A stretch of 64,000 bases of DNA from PALSA-911 sp963743035 (lineage in GTDB: Bacteria > Pseudomonadota > Alphaproteobacteria > Acetobacterales > Acetobacteraceae): assembly GCA_963743035.1 (NCBI GenBank), contig CAVUOB010000003.1:62001-126000 (forward strand), read 5' to 3'. Under the pieces are notes generated by a model. It made no database searches. It was not told the origin of the DNA and saw nothing but the letters and a program-made list of their open reading frames with translations. The position numbers were made by a program, and so were the translations under genes. Positions 1-8,565 of this stretch are shown in pieces (the stretch's first letter is position 1; each line of letters begins with the position of its first letter).

Positions 1-285
1 CGCTACGCGACCGTGCCCGTGGTCGCCCGCGTCGGCGGCCTGGCCGATACGGTGATCGACGCCAGCCCGATGGCGCTGAATGCCGGCGTCGCCACCGGCG
101 TGCAGTTCGCCCCGGTAACGGCGGAGATGCTGCGCGCCGCCATCCAGCGGGTGGCGGCCCTGTACCACGAACCTGCCACGTGGCGCCGGCTGCAACGCAA
201 CGCCATGGCCACGGACGTGTCCTGGCACCATCCCGCGAGGCAATATGCCGCGCTGTTCCGCGACCTGCTGTCGGCGCGCCCCTGA
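1..285 (+). CDS. glgA: Glycogen synthase GlgA, C-terminal fragment
   Basis: This is the last ~94 codons of an ADP-glucose:glycogen glucosyltransferase, which elongates alpha-1,4-glucan chains in the cytoplasm. The reading frame is open from the first base, so the 5' part lies outside the window. The visible stretch VPVVARVGGLADTVID and the following TGVQFAPVTAEMLRAAI are typical of the GlgA C-terminal GT5/GT4-like Rossmann domain, and it ends in the usual helix with a WHHPARQYAALF-type motif. The TGA stop (283-285) shares its final A with the ATG of the glgX-malQ gene, so the two are translationally coupled in a glycogen operon. Confidence 0.9.
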   Translation, partial: RYATVPVVARVGGLADTVIDASPMALNAGVATGVQFAPVTAEMLRAAIQRVAALYHEPATWRRLQRNAMATDVSWHHPARQYAALFRDLLSARP

Positions 286-3200
286 TGCGGGACGGCGTCT
301 CGGCGGGCTCGCCCGAGCCATTGGGCGTCACGGCCACGGCAAGCGGCGTGAACGTCGCGGTGTTTTCCGCCCATGCGAGGGCGATCGAATTCTGCCTGTT
401 CGATGCCGCCGGGGCGGAGATCCGCCGCGTCCGCCTGCCCGAACGCAGCGGCGACGTGTTCCACGCCCATATCGACGGCGTGGCCCCGGGCGCGCGCTAC
501 GGCCTGCGCGCGCACGGGCCGTACGATCCCGCCAGCGGCCATCGCTTCAACCCGTGCAAGCTGCTGCTCGATCCCTACGCCATCGCGATCGACAGAAGGT
601 TTCGGTTGCATCCATCCATGTTCGCCACGCGCGACGGGCGCCTGGATGATACCGACAGCGCCCCGGCCATGCCGAAGGCCATCATCTTCCCCGCGCAGGC
701 GCATGCTCCTCGCAAGGCCCTGGTGCCCTGGCCGCAAGCGATCCTTTACGAGCTGCATGTGCGCGGTTTCACCCTGCGCCATCCCGACATCCCCGCGGAA
801 TTGCGCGGCCGTTTCGCTGGCCTCGGCCATCCCGCGGCGATCGGACATCTGACCCGCCTTGGCGTCACCTCGGTCGAGATCCTGCCGGCAGCCGCCTGGA
901 TCGAGGAACGCCACCTGGCCGCCATCGGGCTGACCAATTACTGGGGCTACAATCCCGTCGCGCTGATGGCGCCCGATCCCGGCCTGGCCCCCGGCGGCTG
1001 GCCGGAAATCCGTGCTGCCGTGAGCGCCCTCGCCGCAGCAGGGATCGAGACCATCGTCGATGTCGTGCTGAACCATACCGGCGAAGGCGACGAACTCGGC
1101 CCGACCCTGTCGCTGCGCGGCCTGGACAATGCCAGCTATTACCGCCTGCCGCCCGGGGACCCGGCCCGCTACATCGATGACAGCGGCACCGGCAACACCC
1201 TGGCCCTGCATCATCCGCAGGTGATGCGCCTGGCGATGGATGCGCTGCGTTGCTGGGCCAGCCTCGGCGGCGTGCACGGCTTTCGCTTCGACCTCGCGAC
1301 CGCGCTCGGGCGCCGGCCGGATGGCTTCGACCCCGCCGCGCCGCTGCTTGCCGCGATCGCGCAGGACCCGGTGCTGCGCGATCTCAAGCTCATCGCCGAA
1401 CCCTGGGACATCGGGCCCGGCGGCTACCGGCTTGGCGCCTTCCCGCCGGCCTGGGGCGAGTGGAACGACCGCTTCCGCGATACGGCCCGCCGCTTCTGGC
1501 GCGGCGATGCCGGCATGCTGCCCGAACTCGCCACCCGGATCGCCGGATCGGAAGATCTGTTCGCCGCCAAACGGCGCCCCTCGCGCGGCGTGAACTTCAT
1601 CGCCGCCCATGATGGCTTCACGCTCGCGGACCTGGTGTCGTACGAAAACAAACACAACGGCGCCAATGGCGAGAACGGCCGCGACGGCACCGATGCCAAT
1701 CTGTCCTGGAACAACGGCATCGAGGGCGCCAGCGACGATCCCGCGATCCGCGCCGCTCGCCAGCGCGACCAGCTTGCGCTGCTGGCCACGCTGCTGCTGG
1801 CGCGCGGCACGCCGATGCTGTCGATGGGCGCCGAGCTGGGAAAATCCCAGTCCGGCAACAACAACGCCTATGCCCAGGACAACGAACTGACCTGGCTGGA
1901 CTGGGCGGCGGCCGATCCGGACCTGCTGGCCTGGACCCGGCATCTGATCGCGATCCGCAACTCCCATCCGTCCCTGCATGACGACCGGTTCCTGACCGGT
2001 ACGGCGGGGGATGCCAGCCTGTTGCCGGATGTGGCATGGCTGCGCCCGGACGGCCAGCCGCTGGGGGCCGCCGACTGGCAGGGGAACGACAGCGAGGCCC
2101 TTTGCGTCGTCCTGCACTGCGCAGAGCCGGCGCAGGATCGGGTAGCCCTGCTGTTGAACCGCGGCCGCGATGGCGTGGACATGGTGCTGCCCCCCCCGAC
2201 CGACGGCATGGCGTGGCATCTTCTGGCCGATACCGGCACCGATCAACACCCGGCCATCCTGCTGGAAACCCCGACCGTCTACGCTCCCCCCCGGTCCGTA
2301 TCCGTCCTTGCGGAGCAGCCCGACCCCACGCCAGGCCGTCGCCGGCATACGGACAATACGGTGCTGCACCGCCTGGCCGACGCCGCCGGCATCGCCGCCG
2401 ATTGGTGGGAGGTGGACGGCACAAGACATGTCGTTGTCGATGAGACGAAGCGCGCCTTGCTCGCGGCGATGGGGCTGACGGCAAACTCCGGCGGCGAGGC
2501 CCGCGATGCGCTCATCGCGTTGGCCGATGCGCACGATCGCCGACCGGTACCCGCCGCCATCACGGTCCTTGATGGCGGGGCGATCGAACTGGACATGAAG
2601 CTGCAGCCTGGGCTGCTGCCCAGGCCGGTCTGGCTGAACCTCGCTTTGGAAGACGGCGGCACGCGTCGCCTGCGCATCGGCGCCGAGGACGGAGAACTGT
2701 CCGACGCGGTGGCCGCCGATCTCCGGCCTTACCGAAGCTGGAAGATCCGGCTGCCACCCTTGCCCATCGGCCGCCATCGCCTGTGGCGTGACGAGTTCCC
2801 CGAGGCGCATTGCCATCTCACGGTGGCGCCGCCGACATGCCATCTGCCGCCGGCGCTCGCCGCGGGCGGGAGGCGGTTCGGCCTTGCCGCGCAGCTCTAC
2901 TCCCTGCGCCGCCAGGGCGACCAGGGCATCGGCGATTTCACCACGCTGGCAATTCTGGCCGAGGCCGCCGCCGCGGAGGGGGCGTCCATCCTGGCCATCA
3001 ACCCGCTGCACGCCCTGTTTCCGGAACAGCGCCATCGCGCCAGCCCCTATCATCCGTCCGACCGGCGCTTTCTGGACCCGATCTATCTCGACCTTGCCGA
3101 CCTCGACGATGGCGTGAACGCCCCCCCCGGCCAGGCCGGCTGGGCAGACCTGACGGCGCTGCCGGACGTCGACTACCCGGCCGTCTGGGCCCTGAAACGC

Positions 3201-4481
3201 GGCATCCTGGAACAGCGTTTCACCGCGTTCGACGCCGCCTGCCGGAGCCATCCCAATGAGCGCCTCGCGCGGGATTTCGACGCTTTCGTGGCAGCCCGCG
3301 GTGCCGCCCTGCACCGTTTCGCCACGTTCGAGGCGATAGCAGAATCCCTTCCGGCCCAGCCCTGGCAGCATTGGCCGGAACCGCTGCGCCATGCCGATGG
3401 CCCGGAAGTTGCCGAATTCGCCCGGGCGCATGCGGCCCGAATCCGGTTTCATCTGTATCTGCAATTCCTCGCTGAACGGCAGCTTGCCGGCGCCGCCTTG
3501 CGCGGCCGTTCCGCCGGGCTGGCGCTTGGTGTACTGCGCGATCTCGCCGTCGGCGCCGCGCCCGACGGCGCCGAAGCCTGGGCCGGCACGGATCTGCTGG
3601 CCCGCGGCGTCTCGATCGGCGCGCCGCCGGACCCGTTCGCCGCCGACGGGCAGGTCTGGGGCCTGCCGCCGCCCAATCCGCCGGCGCTGGCCGGCGACGG
3701 GTTCACCGGCTTCGCCGACCTGCTGGCCGCCAATATGCGCCATGCCGGCGGCCTGCGGATCGATCACGTCATGGGCCTGTCGCGGCTGTTCTGGGTGCCC
3801 GAAGGCGCCAAGGGCGCAGACGGCGCCTATGTCGCCTACCCGTTCCGCGATCTGCTGGGTCAGTTGACGCTGGAAAGCCAGCGCGCCCGGTGCCTCGTCG
3901 TCGGCGAGGATCTGGGCACCGTGCCGGAGGGGTTTCGCGAGAAACTGGCGGCGGCGGACATCCTCGGCTACCGCGTGCTGCTGCTGGAACGCGACGGCAT
4001 CGGCTTCCGTCCGCCTTCTGTCTATCCCGCCCGCGCGATGGCCAGCGTCTCCACCCACGATCTGCCGACCTTCGCCGGCTGGCGGGAAGGTGCCGATATC
4101 GCCGAACAGGCAAGGCTCGGCCTGCTGGCCGATCCGGCCGCCGCCACCGTCCATCGCGCCGCCGAATGCGCAGCCCTTGCCGCCGCACTGCGCGAGGAAG
4201 GCATCGCCGCGCCGGAAACCGATCCGGCCGCCGCCGCGCACGCCTATGTCGCCCGCTCCCCCGCCGCCCTGGTGCTCGCCCAGGCGGACGACCTCGACGG
4301 CGCGACGATCGCGGTCAACCTGCCGGGCACCGACACCGAACGGCCGAACTGGCGCCGAAAACTGGCAACACCCGTGCCCGGGCTGCTGCATACCGCGCCG
4401 GCCCAGGCCATCCTGCGGGCCCTGCGCGAAGCGCGGCCGGCGGCTACCCCAGCCGATACGCCCGGCGCGCCGTCCCGCTGA
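285..4481 (+). CDS. glgX-malQ: GlgX-MalQ fusion: glycogen debranching enzyme plus 4-alpha-glucanotransferase
   Basis: One uninterrupted 1398-residue frame holds two GH enzymes. Residues 1 to about 680 are a GlgX/isoamylase: N-terminal CBM48-like beta domain, then a GH13 barrel with VVDVVLNHT, nucleophile region GFRFDLAT (Asp about 336), acid/base region LIAEPWDIG (Glu about 372) and AAHDGFTLADLVSYENKHN. Residues about 690-1398 are an E. coli-type GH77 amylomaltase: N-terminal domain, RRQGDQGIGDF, nucleophile region LRIDHVMGL (Asp about 1160), GEDLGTVPEG (Glu about 1208) and SVSTHDLPTFAGW. Debranching releases maltooligosaccharides and amylomaltase disproportionates them, so the fusion couples consecutive steps. 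The ATG at 285 overlaps the glgA stop. The 3' end overlaps the convergent amidohydrolase by 38 bp. Both catalytic sets look intact. Confidence 0.93.
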   Translation: MRDGVSAGSPEPLGVTATASGVNVAVFSAHARAIEFCLFDAAGAEIRRVRLPERSGDVFHAHIDGVAPGARYGLRAHGPYDPASGHRFNPCKLLLDPYAIAIDRRFRLHPSMFATRDGRLDDTDSAPAMPKAIIFPAQAHAPRKALVPWPQAILYELHVRGFTLRHPDIPAELRGRFAGLGHPAAIGHLTRLGVTSVEILPAAAWIEERHLAAIGLTNYWGYNPVALMAPDPGLAPGGWPEIRAAVSALAAAGIETIVDVVLNHTGEGDELGPTLSLRGLDNASYYRLPPGDPARYIDDSGTGNTLALHHPQVMRLAMDALRCWASLGGVHGFRFDLATALGRRPDGFDPAAPLLAAIAQDPVLRDLKLIAEPWDIGPGGYRLGAFPPAWGEWNDRFRDTARRFWRGDAGMLPELATRIAGSEDLFAAKRRPSRGVNFIAAHDGFTLADLVSYENKHNGANGENGRDGTDANLSWNNGIEGASDDPAIRAARQRDQLALLATLLLARGTPMLSMGAELGKSQSGNNNAYAQDNELTWLDWAAADPDLLAWTRHLIAIRNSHPSLHDDRFLTGTAGDASLLPDVAWLRPDGQPLGAADWQGNDSEALCVVLHCAEPAQDRVALLLNRGRDGVDMVLPPPTDGMAWHLLADTGTDQHPAILLETPTVYAPPRSVSVLAEQPDPTPGRRRHTDNTVLHRLADAAGIAADWWEVDGTRHVVVDETKRALLAAMGLTANSGGEARDALIALADAHDRRPVPAAITVLDGGAIELDMKLQPGLLPRPVWLNLALEDGGTRRLRIGAEDGELSDAVAADLRPYRSWKIRLPPLPIGRHRLWRDEFPEAHCHLTVAPPTCHLPPALAAGGRRFGLAAQLYSLRRQGDQGIGDFTTLAILAEAAAAEGASILAINPLHALFPEQRHRASPYHPSDRRFLDPIYLDLADLDDGVNAPPGQAGWADLTALPDVDYPAVWALKRGILEQRFTAFDAACRSHPNERLARDFDAFVAARGAALHRFATFEAIAESLPAQPWQHWPEPLRHADGPEVAEFARAHAARIRFHLYLQFLAERQLAGAALRGRSAGLALGVLRDLAVGAAPDGAEAWAGTDLLARGVSIGAPPDPFAADGQVWGLPPPNPPALAGDGFTGFADLLAANMRHAGGLRIDHVMGLSRLFWVPEGAKGADGAYVAYPFRDLLGQLTLESQRARCLVVGEDLGTVPEGFREKLAAADILGYRVLLLERDGIGFRPPSVYPARAMASVSTHDLPTFAGWREGADIAEQARLGLLADPAAATVHRAAECAALAAALREEGIAAPETDPAAAAHAYVARSPAALVLAQADDLDGATIAVNLPGTDTERPNWRRKLATPVPGLLHTAPAQAILRALREARPAATPADTPGAPSR

Positions 4482-5487
4482 ACAGCGCCAGCTTCTCGTC
4501 CGCCGAGGCGCCGGCGGCGATGCGCTTGAACGCGTTCCACAGCACCGCCCAGCTCGCGCCCATCTTCTCCACCGGGAAATTGCTCTCGAACAGGCAGCGA
4601 TGGGCGCCGAACAATTCGATGCAGGTCTCGATATACGGCCGCCAATGCGCCGCGATCTCCGCCGATGTCGGCGGCTTCGCCAGCGCCCTGTAGTCATAGG
4701 CCGCGAGCCGCATCATCATCCCGCCCAGCTTCATCGTCACGTTCGGGCATTTCGCCAGTTCTGCAACCCCGGCCTTCCAGGTCGCGAACACCTCATCGCG
4801 CTTGCCGAGATAGCGCCCATAGCCCAGCGGGCCGCCACAATGGCCCATGATGATGTTGCTGGCCGGCATCGCGCGCGCGAGGTCCACGACATCGGCCAGT
4901 TGCGGATGAAACAGCCAGGCATCCAGCGACAGGCCGAGCGCCGTCATCTTCGCCAGCCCACGGCGGAAATCCGGGCGCATGTATAACCCGAGCCCGGTCA
5001 TGTGCCGGCTGTTGCCGATGGTGGGATCGGCGTCCCACCCCGCTGCATGGCGCACGCCGCGGAACCGCCCGCCGCCGGCGCGGATATGCGCCTCCAGCAC
5101 CGCCTCGGCCCGCTCATGCGTCAGGTCCACCGCGCCGACGATGCCCGCGGCCACGCGCGTCGGGCCGTAGCCGCCGCTCTCGCTCATCGCCGCGATGCCG
5201 GCGACGAATTCCGTTTCGCCTACCGATTTCATCTCCTCCGGCCCGTCGGCGCGGTACATGGAATGGCACTCCAGGAACACGGTCGCCACCGTGTTGTGGC
5301 CGGAGTTGATGTCCGCCATGAACTCATGCAGCAGGTACCGCTGATCGCCGCGGTCCCAGAGATGGTGATGCGTGTCGATGATCGGCAGTTCCGGCTCCAG
5401 GATCGGCTCGGGCTCCGCCCTGGCCAGCCACGCCGCATCGGGCGGATAGATGTGGCCGTAGCGGGTCGGCTCACGGTTGTCGCTCAT
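4444..5487 (-). CDS. Amidohydrolase-family TIM-barrel metal-dependent hydrolase
   Basis: A 347-residue cytoplasmic protein of the amidohydrolase-2 type (COG3618-like lactonase/amidohydrolase). The N-terminus has the metal-binding IIDTHHHLWD motif. Further in are VHLT-type barrel strands and IIMGHCGGPLGYG, and near the end RCLFESNFPVEK, the region carrying the conserved Asp/Asn of the family. I chose ATG at 5487 because GAGGGGGAAA precedes it and homology begins there; a longer frame to 5601 has no family similarity. The substrate cannot be told from sequence; relatives hydrolyse lactones or aromatic-acid lactone intermediates. It diverges from the enoyl-CoA hydratase gene across about 100 bp. 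Confidence 0.85.
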   Translation of the reverse strand: MSDNREPTRYGHIYPPDAAWLARAEPEPILEPELPIIDTHHHLWDRGDQRYLLHEFMADINSGHNTVATVFLECHSMYRADGPEEMKSVGETEFVAGIAAMSESGGYGPTRVAAGIVGAVDLTHERAEAVLEAHIRAGGGRFRGVRHAAGWDADPTIGNSRHMTGLGLYMRPDFRRGLAKMTALGLSLDAWLFHPQLADVVDLARAMPASNIIMGHCGGPLGYGRYLGKRDEVFATWKAGVAELAKCPNVTMKLGGMMMRLAAYDYRALAKPPTSAEIAAHWRPYIETCIELFGAHRCLFESNFPVEKMGASWAVLWNAFKRIAAGASADEKLALFSGTARRAYRLG

Positions 5488-5591
5488 GTCGGTTTCCCCC
5501 TCGTTCGTTGGCGCGATTACCGCATGAAGGCCCGATGGGCTCAACCCACGGCCCATGCGATCATCGTCCCCGAACAATGGAGGGGGCGAGG

Positions 5592-6407
5592 ATGTCCACA
5601 CAGGAACTTATCCGGATCGAACACGAGGACCGCGGCGAGCCCGGCCTCGTCGTGCGCGTCACCGTCGACAATCCCGCACAGCACAATGCACTCGGCAATG
5701 ACGGCAAACGCCAGCTGGCCGAAGCGATCGAGGGGCTGGCCGCCGAGCCGCGGCTGCGCGTCGTCGTGCTCACCGGCGCCGGCGGCAAATCCTTCATCGG
5801 CGGCGCCAACCTCACGGAAATGGCCGGCTTCGAAAAGCACGACGCCATGCTAGGCCCCAGCCTGACGCACCGCATGTGCGAGGCCATCCGCCGCACGCCA
5901 GTCCCGGTTATCGCGCGCATCCAGGGCTATTGCCTCGGCGCCGGACTGGAGGTGGCGGCCGCCTGCGACATGCGCGCGGCGTCTGACGACAGCCGCTTCG
6001 GCATGCCGGAAGTGCTGTTCGGCCTGCCCTCGGGCATGGAAGCCTGCCTGCTGCCGCAACTCATCGGCTGGGGCAAAACCCGTGAGCTGGTGTTCACCGG
6101 CCGCCACATCCCCGCCGCGGAAGCCGCCGCCTGCGGGCTGGTGGAGCGCCTGGTGCCCGCCGCCGAACTGGATGCGGGGGTCGAGGACTGGGTCGCATCC
6201 ATCCTCTCCGCCGGCCCCCTCGCCATCCGCGCGCAAAAGGAGCTGATCCGGGACTGGGAACGCATGTCGATCGCGGATGCCGTGCAGCAGGGCATCCGCG
6301 CCGTGGCTGCCGGACACGCGACGGGTGAAACCAAAAAGCTTATGGGCGCCTTCGTCGAACGCCGCCGCCGGGCGCGGGCGGCATTGAGCAAGCAGATCCA
6401 CGGCTGA
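5592..6407 (+). CDS. Enoyl-CoA hydratase/isomerase (crotonase) family protein
   Basis: A 271-residue crotonase-fold protein. The oxyanion-hole segments are GGKSFIGGANLTEM (about residues 61-75) and GYCLGAGLEVAAACDM. The two acidic positions used by hydratases are both present, in GLEVA and MPEVLFGLPSG. Members hydrate, isomerise or hydrolyse acyl-CoA thioesters; the exact acyl group is unknown. The ATG at 5592 follows GGAGGGGGCGAGG, a strong ribosome site, and homology starts soon after. A longer open frame begins at 5508 but lacks similarity. It diverges from the amidohydrolase, so the two may be co-regulated, which is inference. Confidence 0.85.
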   Translation: MSTQELIRIEHEDRGEPGLVVRVTVDNPAQHNALGNDGKRQLAEAIEGLAAEPRLRVVVLTGAGGKSFIGGANLTEMAGFEKHDAMLGPSLTHRMCEAIRRTPVPVIARIQGYCLGAGLEVAAACDMRAASDDSRFGMPEVLFGLPSGMEACLLPQLIGWGKTRELVFTGRHIPAAEAAACGLVERLVPAAELDAGVEDWVASILSAGPLAIRAQKELIRDWERMSIADAVQQGIRAVAAGHATGETKKLMGAFVERRRRARAALSKQIHG

Positions 6408-6428
6408 CGGAAGATCGGAAGGCCTGAT

Positions 6429-6484
6429 CCGCCCGGCCCGCTTCGTCATTGCGGTCCTGCATGTATCAGCTTCGGGCCGGGCGG
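6429..6484. repeat. Perfect 12-bp inverted repeat downstream of the enoyl-CoA hydratase
   Basis: CCGCCCGGCCCG at 6429-6440 is repeated inverted as CGGGCCGGGCGG at 6473-6484 with a 32-base loop. It starts 22 bp after the hydratase stop, so a transcript-end or mRNA-stabilising hairpin is plausible. No T-tract follows. Just beyond is a 10-bp tandem duplication (TATATGTCGG, 6489-6508) in an AT-richer stretch that may hold the promoter of the PEP-CTERM gene. Confidence 0.5.
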
Positions 6485-6662
6485 CCATTATATGTCGGTA
6501 TATGTCGAACAAGTCGCATTCAGAAATGTCACCAATACTACTTGTTGGACGGATGGACGTGCCGGAAGCCGGTCCTTCACAAAGCCGGCGCGCATTGACG
6601 CGCCTGTGAGGCTTGCGCCGGCCGTGCTCGGGCGCGGCCGGCCAGTTGAAGGATATGTCTGA

Positions 6663-7607
6663 ATGAAACAAACGCTTATCTCCGGCGCGGCCGGCGCCGT
6701 GCTGCTGCTGGCAGCACAGCCGGCTGCCCAGGCCGCGAGTTCGGCATGGACCCAGACCGGCGCCGATGTCTTCTACGTGCCGGACGCCATCTACCGCACC
6801 CAAGGCATGACGACCGACGGCACCAGCTGGTATTTCTCGTGGCAGTACGGGCTGGAGAAGACCGGCCTGTCGTACAATGTGGTGACGAAGAACTCGTCCT
6901 ACGCGCCGTTCTCCCCGGGCATCCCGTCATCGCTCATCGCCCTGGGCTACGACCATATCGGCGACATCGACTATGCCGGCGGGACCATCTACGCGAGCCT
7001 GGATTCCTCCACGTCGCACTACAACACTCCGGCAATCGCGCTCTATAACGCGAGCGACCTGAGCTACACTGGCACCTACTACACCTTCAACCCGCCGCAC
7101 GGCACGCACGACATCGCCAGCTGGTTCGCGGTCGACGCGACCAAGGGCCTCGGCTACGGCATGGCCTACAACAACGCGACCGAGCTGGCGGTCTACAACC
7201 TGTCGGACTGGTCATTCGTCGAGTACCTGCCGCTGAGCCAGACGCTCGACCAGGTGCAGGGCGGCAAGGTGTTCGGCGACTGGATCTACATGGCGTCGGA
7301 CAACTCCACGAAGTCGGTCTATCGCACCAGCCTGCTCGACGGCACGGTGGAAACACTGTTCTCGCTGAAGCAGGGCTACGAGCAGGAAGTGGAAGGCCTG
7401 TCGGTGACGCCGGGCGTCAATGGGCCGGTGGTGAATGTGCTGGTGATCAACGACCCGAATAATTCCGGTCAGAACCTCGCCGACCCCGCGCTGAACGTGA
7501 CGCTCTATCACTACGCCGTGCCCGAGCCGAGCAGCTATGCGCTGATGTTCGCTGGTCTCGCCGGACTGGGCGCGATCCGGCTCGGGGGCAGGCGCCGCCG
7601 CGGCTGA
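6663..7607 (+). CDS. Exported PEP-CTERM sorting-domain protein
   Basis: A 314-residue predicted secreted protein. A signal peptide spans about residues 1-25 (MKQTLISGAAGAVLLLAAQ, then AAQA). The C-terminus has the PEP-CTERM sorting signal: VPEPSSYALMFAGLAGLGA, a hydrophobic helix and a basic tail (GGRRRRG). By family knowledge, exosortase recognises this signal, usually in bacteria making an exopolysaccharide matrix. The body is rich in Tyr, Ser, Thr and Asn with repeated W/Y-x-Y strands, suggesting a beta-propeller or beta-sandwich, but I recognise no catalytic motif. No exosortase (epsH) gene is in the window. The ATG at 6663 follows a weak AAGGATATGTCTGA leader. Confidence 0.82.
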   Translation: MKQTLISGAAGAVLLLAAQPAAQAASSAWTQTGADVFYVPDAIYRTQGMTTDGTSWYFSWQYGLEKTGLSYNVVTKNSSYAPFSPGIPSSLIALGYDHIGDIDYAGGTIYASLDSSTSHYNTPAIALYNASDLSYTGTYYTFNPPHGTHDIASWFAVDATKGLGYGMAYNNATELAVYNLSDWSFVEYLPLSQTLDQVQGGKVFGDWIYMASDNSTKSVYRTSLLDGTVETLFSLKQGYEQEVEGLSVTPGVNGPVVNVLVINDPNNSGQNLADPALNVTLYHYAVPEPSSYALMFAGLAGLGAIRLGGRRRRG

Positions 7608-7613
7608 AAACCA

Positions 7614-7638
7614 GGGCGGCGGGCCGATCCCGCCGCCC
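7614..7638 (+). terminator. Hairpin after the PEP-CTERM gene
   Basis: GGGCGGCGGG (7614-7623) pairs perfectly with CCCGCCGCCC (7629-7638) across a 5-base loop, 6 bp after the stop codon. The very stable 10-bp GC stem is placed like a transcription terminator. There is no following U-tract, which is common in high-GC genomes. Confidence 0.6.
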
Positions 7639-7747
7639 GATTGCGCCCGACCTGGCGTGCCCGACTTGTCGACCTGACTCGTCCGACCTGGCGCCCGACC
7701 TGACGCGCCCGCGCCGCCCTGACACGGACGCCGGGTGGTCATCCTGA

Positions 7748-7770
7748 CCGGGATCGCGACGCAATCCCGG
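7748..7770. promoter_or_regulatory. Candidate operator upstream of hsp20
   Basis: CCGGGAT (7748-7754) and ATCCCGG (7764-7770) form a perfect inverted repeat with a 9-base spacer, about 150 bp upstream of the hsp20 start. The arm-N9-arm geometry resembles the CIRCE element bound by HrcA, but the arm sequence does not match CIRCE. It is offered only as a candidate site. Confidence 0.25.
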
Positions 7771-7916
7771 GACGATAAGGTTGCAGGTAAAACATGACCA
7801 GAGGCGGATGCCCCACCGCCCCGCTCGCTCGCATGTGATCCAGCCGCGGGCCATCTTCGGCTATGGTTCCGAGGTACGCTGCCGGAGCCAGTTAGGTCCG
7901 CCCCAATAGGTCTGCC

Positions 7917-8525
7917 ATGGTCAGATCCCTTATCCCCTCCCTGCTCGACATCGGGTTGCCGGCTACGCGCGCCGGGAGCGACCCGTTCATGCTGCTGCAC
8001 CGGGAGATGAACCGTCTGTTCGACGACGTGCTGCGTGAGCGCGCCCCCGCCGGGGAGGGCGGCGCCGCGACGGTCGCCCCGCGCATGAACATCAGCGAGA
8101 CCGGCCAGGAGATCCGCATCGACGCCGAACTGCCCGGCGTTGCCGAGCCGGATGTGCAGGTGGATCTGGTCGGCGATCTCCTGACCATCCGCGGCGAGAA
8201 GCGGTCCGAGCGGGAGGATGCGCAACAGCATCTGACCGAGCGCTCCTTCGGGACCTTCGCGCGCACCGTGCGCCTGCCCTTCGCGCCCAGGCCCGAAGAG
8301 GTGCGGGCGACATTCGAACACGGCGTGCTCCGCATCACGCTGCCCAAATCCGCGTCCGCGGCCAGCACGCACCGCATTCCGATAGGCTCGGCTGCCGGCG
8401 CGGCGGCCCAGCCGGCCGAGGCCCAGGGCTGCCTCGGCACGGAGGCCGCGCTCGCCGGGCACCCGACACCGAATACGACCCAGACGGAAACCGGCGAACC
8501 GGAAGCTGCCGCCCGACCGCCCTAG
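7917..8525 (+). CDS. Small heat-shock protein, Hsp20/alpha-crystallin family
   Basis: A 202-residue ATP-independent holdase chaperone. The N-terminal arm contains DPFMLLHREMNRLFDDVL. The alpha-crystallin domain runs from about residue 55 (VAPRMNISETGQEIRIDAEL) through LPGVAEPDVQVDLVGDLLTI and RSFGTFARTVRLPF to the conserved A-x-x-x-x-G-V-L-x-I-x-LPK end (TFEHGVLRITLPK). The tail of about 55 residues, rich in Ala, Pro and Thr, is longer than usual and has no recognisable domain. It is followed 40 bp later by an Old Yellow Enzyme gene on the same strand, so they may be co-transcribed as a stress pair. Confidence 0.93.
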   Translation: MVRSLIPSLLDIGLPATRAGSDPFMLLHREMNRLFDDVLRERAPAGEGGAATVAPRMNISETGQEIRIDAELPGVAEPDVQVDLVGDLLTIRGEKRSEREDAQQHLTERSFGTFARTVRLPFAPRPEEVRATFEHGVLRITLPKSASAASTHRIPIGSAAGAAAQPAEAQGCLGTEAALAGHPTPNTTQTETGEPEAAARPP

Positions 8526-8565
8526 CCCACGCCGCCCCGCATCTGGCAAGAGCAGGAGCCGAGAG

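Larger units (their letters stand above)
7608..7916. other. Intergenic region between the PEP-CTERM gene and hsp20
   Basis: No gene is seen in this stretch of about 309 bp. It opens with a GC-rich hairpin (7614-7638). A cluster of five CGAC(C/T)TG heptamers follows at 7648, 7662, 7670, 7684 and 7696. A spaced palindrome lies at 7748-7770, and the stretch leads into hsp20 without an obvious strong ribosome site. The heptamer cluster looks like slipped-strand expansion; it could bind a protein, but nothing identifies one. Confidence 0.6.

Noticed and set aside
3..4697. A 1564-codon open frame on the minus strand opposite glgX-malQ
   Set aside because: It is a GC-rich shadow frame: no domain similarity, high Arg/Gly/Gln content, and it lies exactly opposite a gene with two intact catalytic domains.
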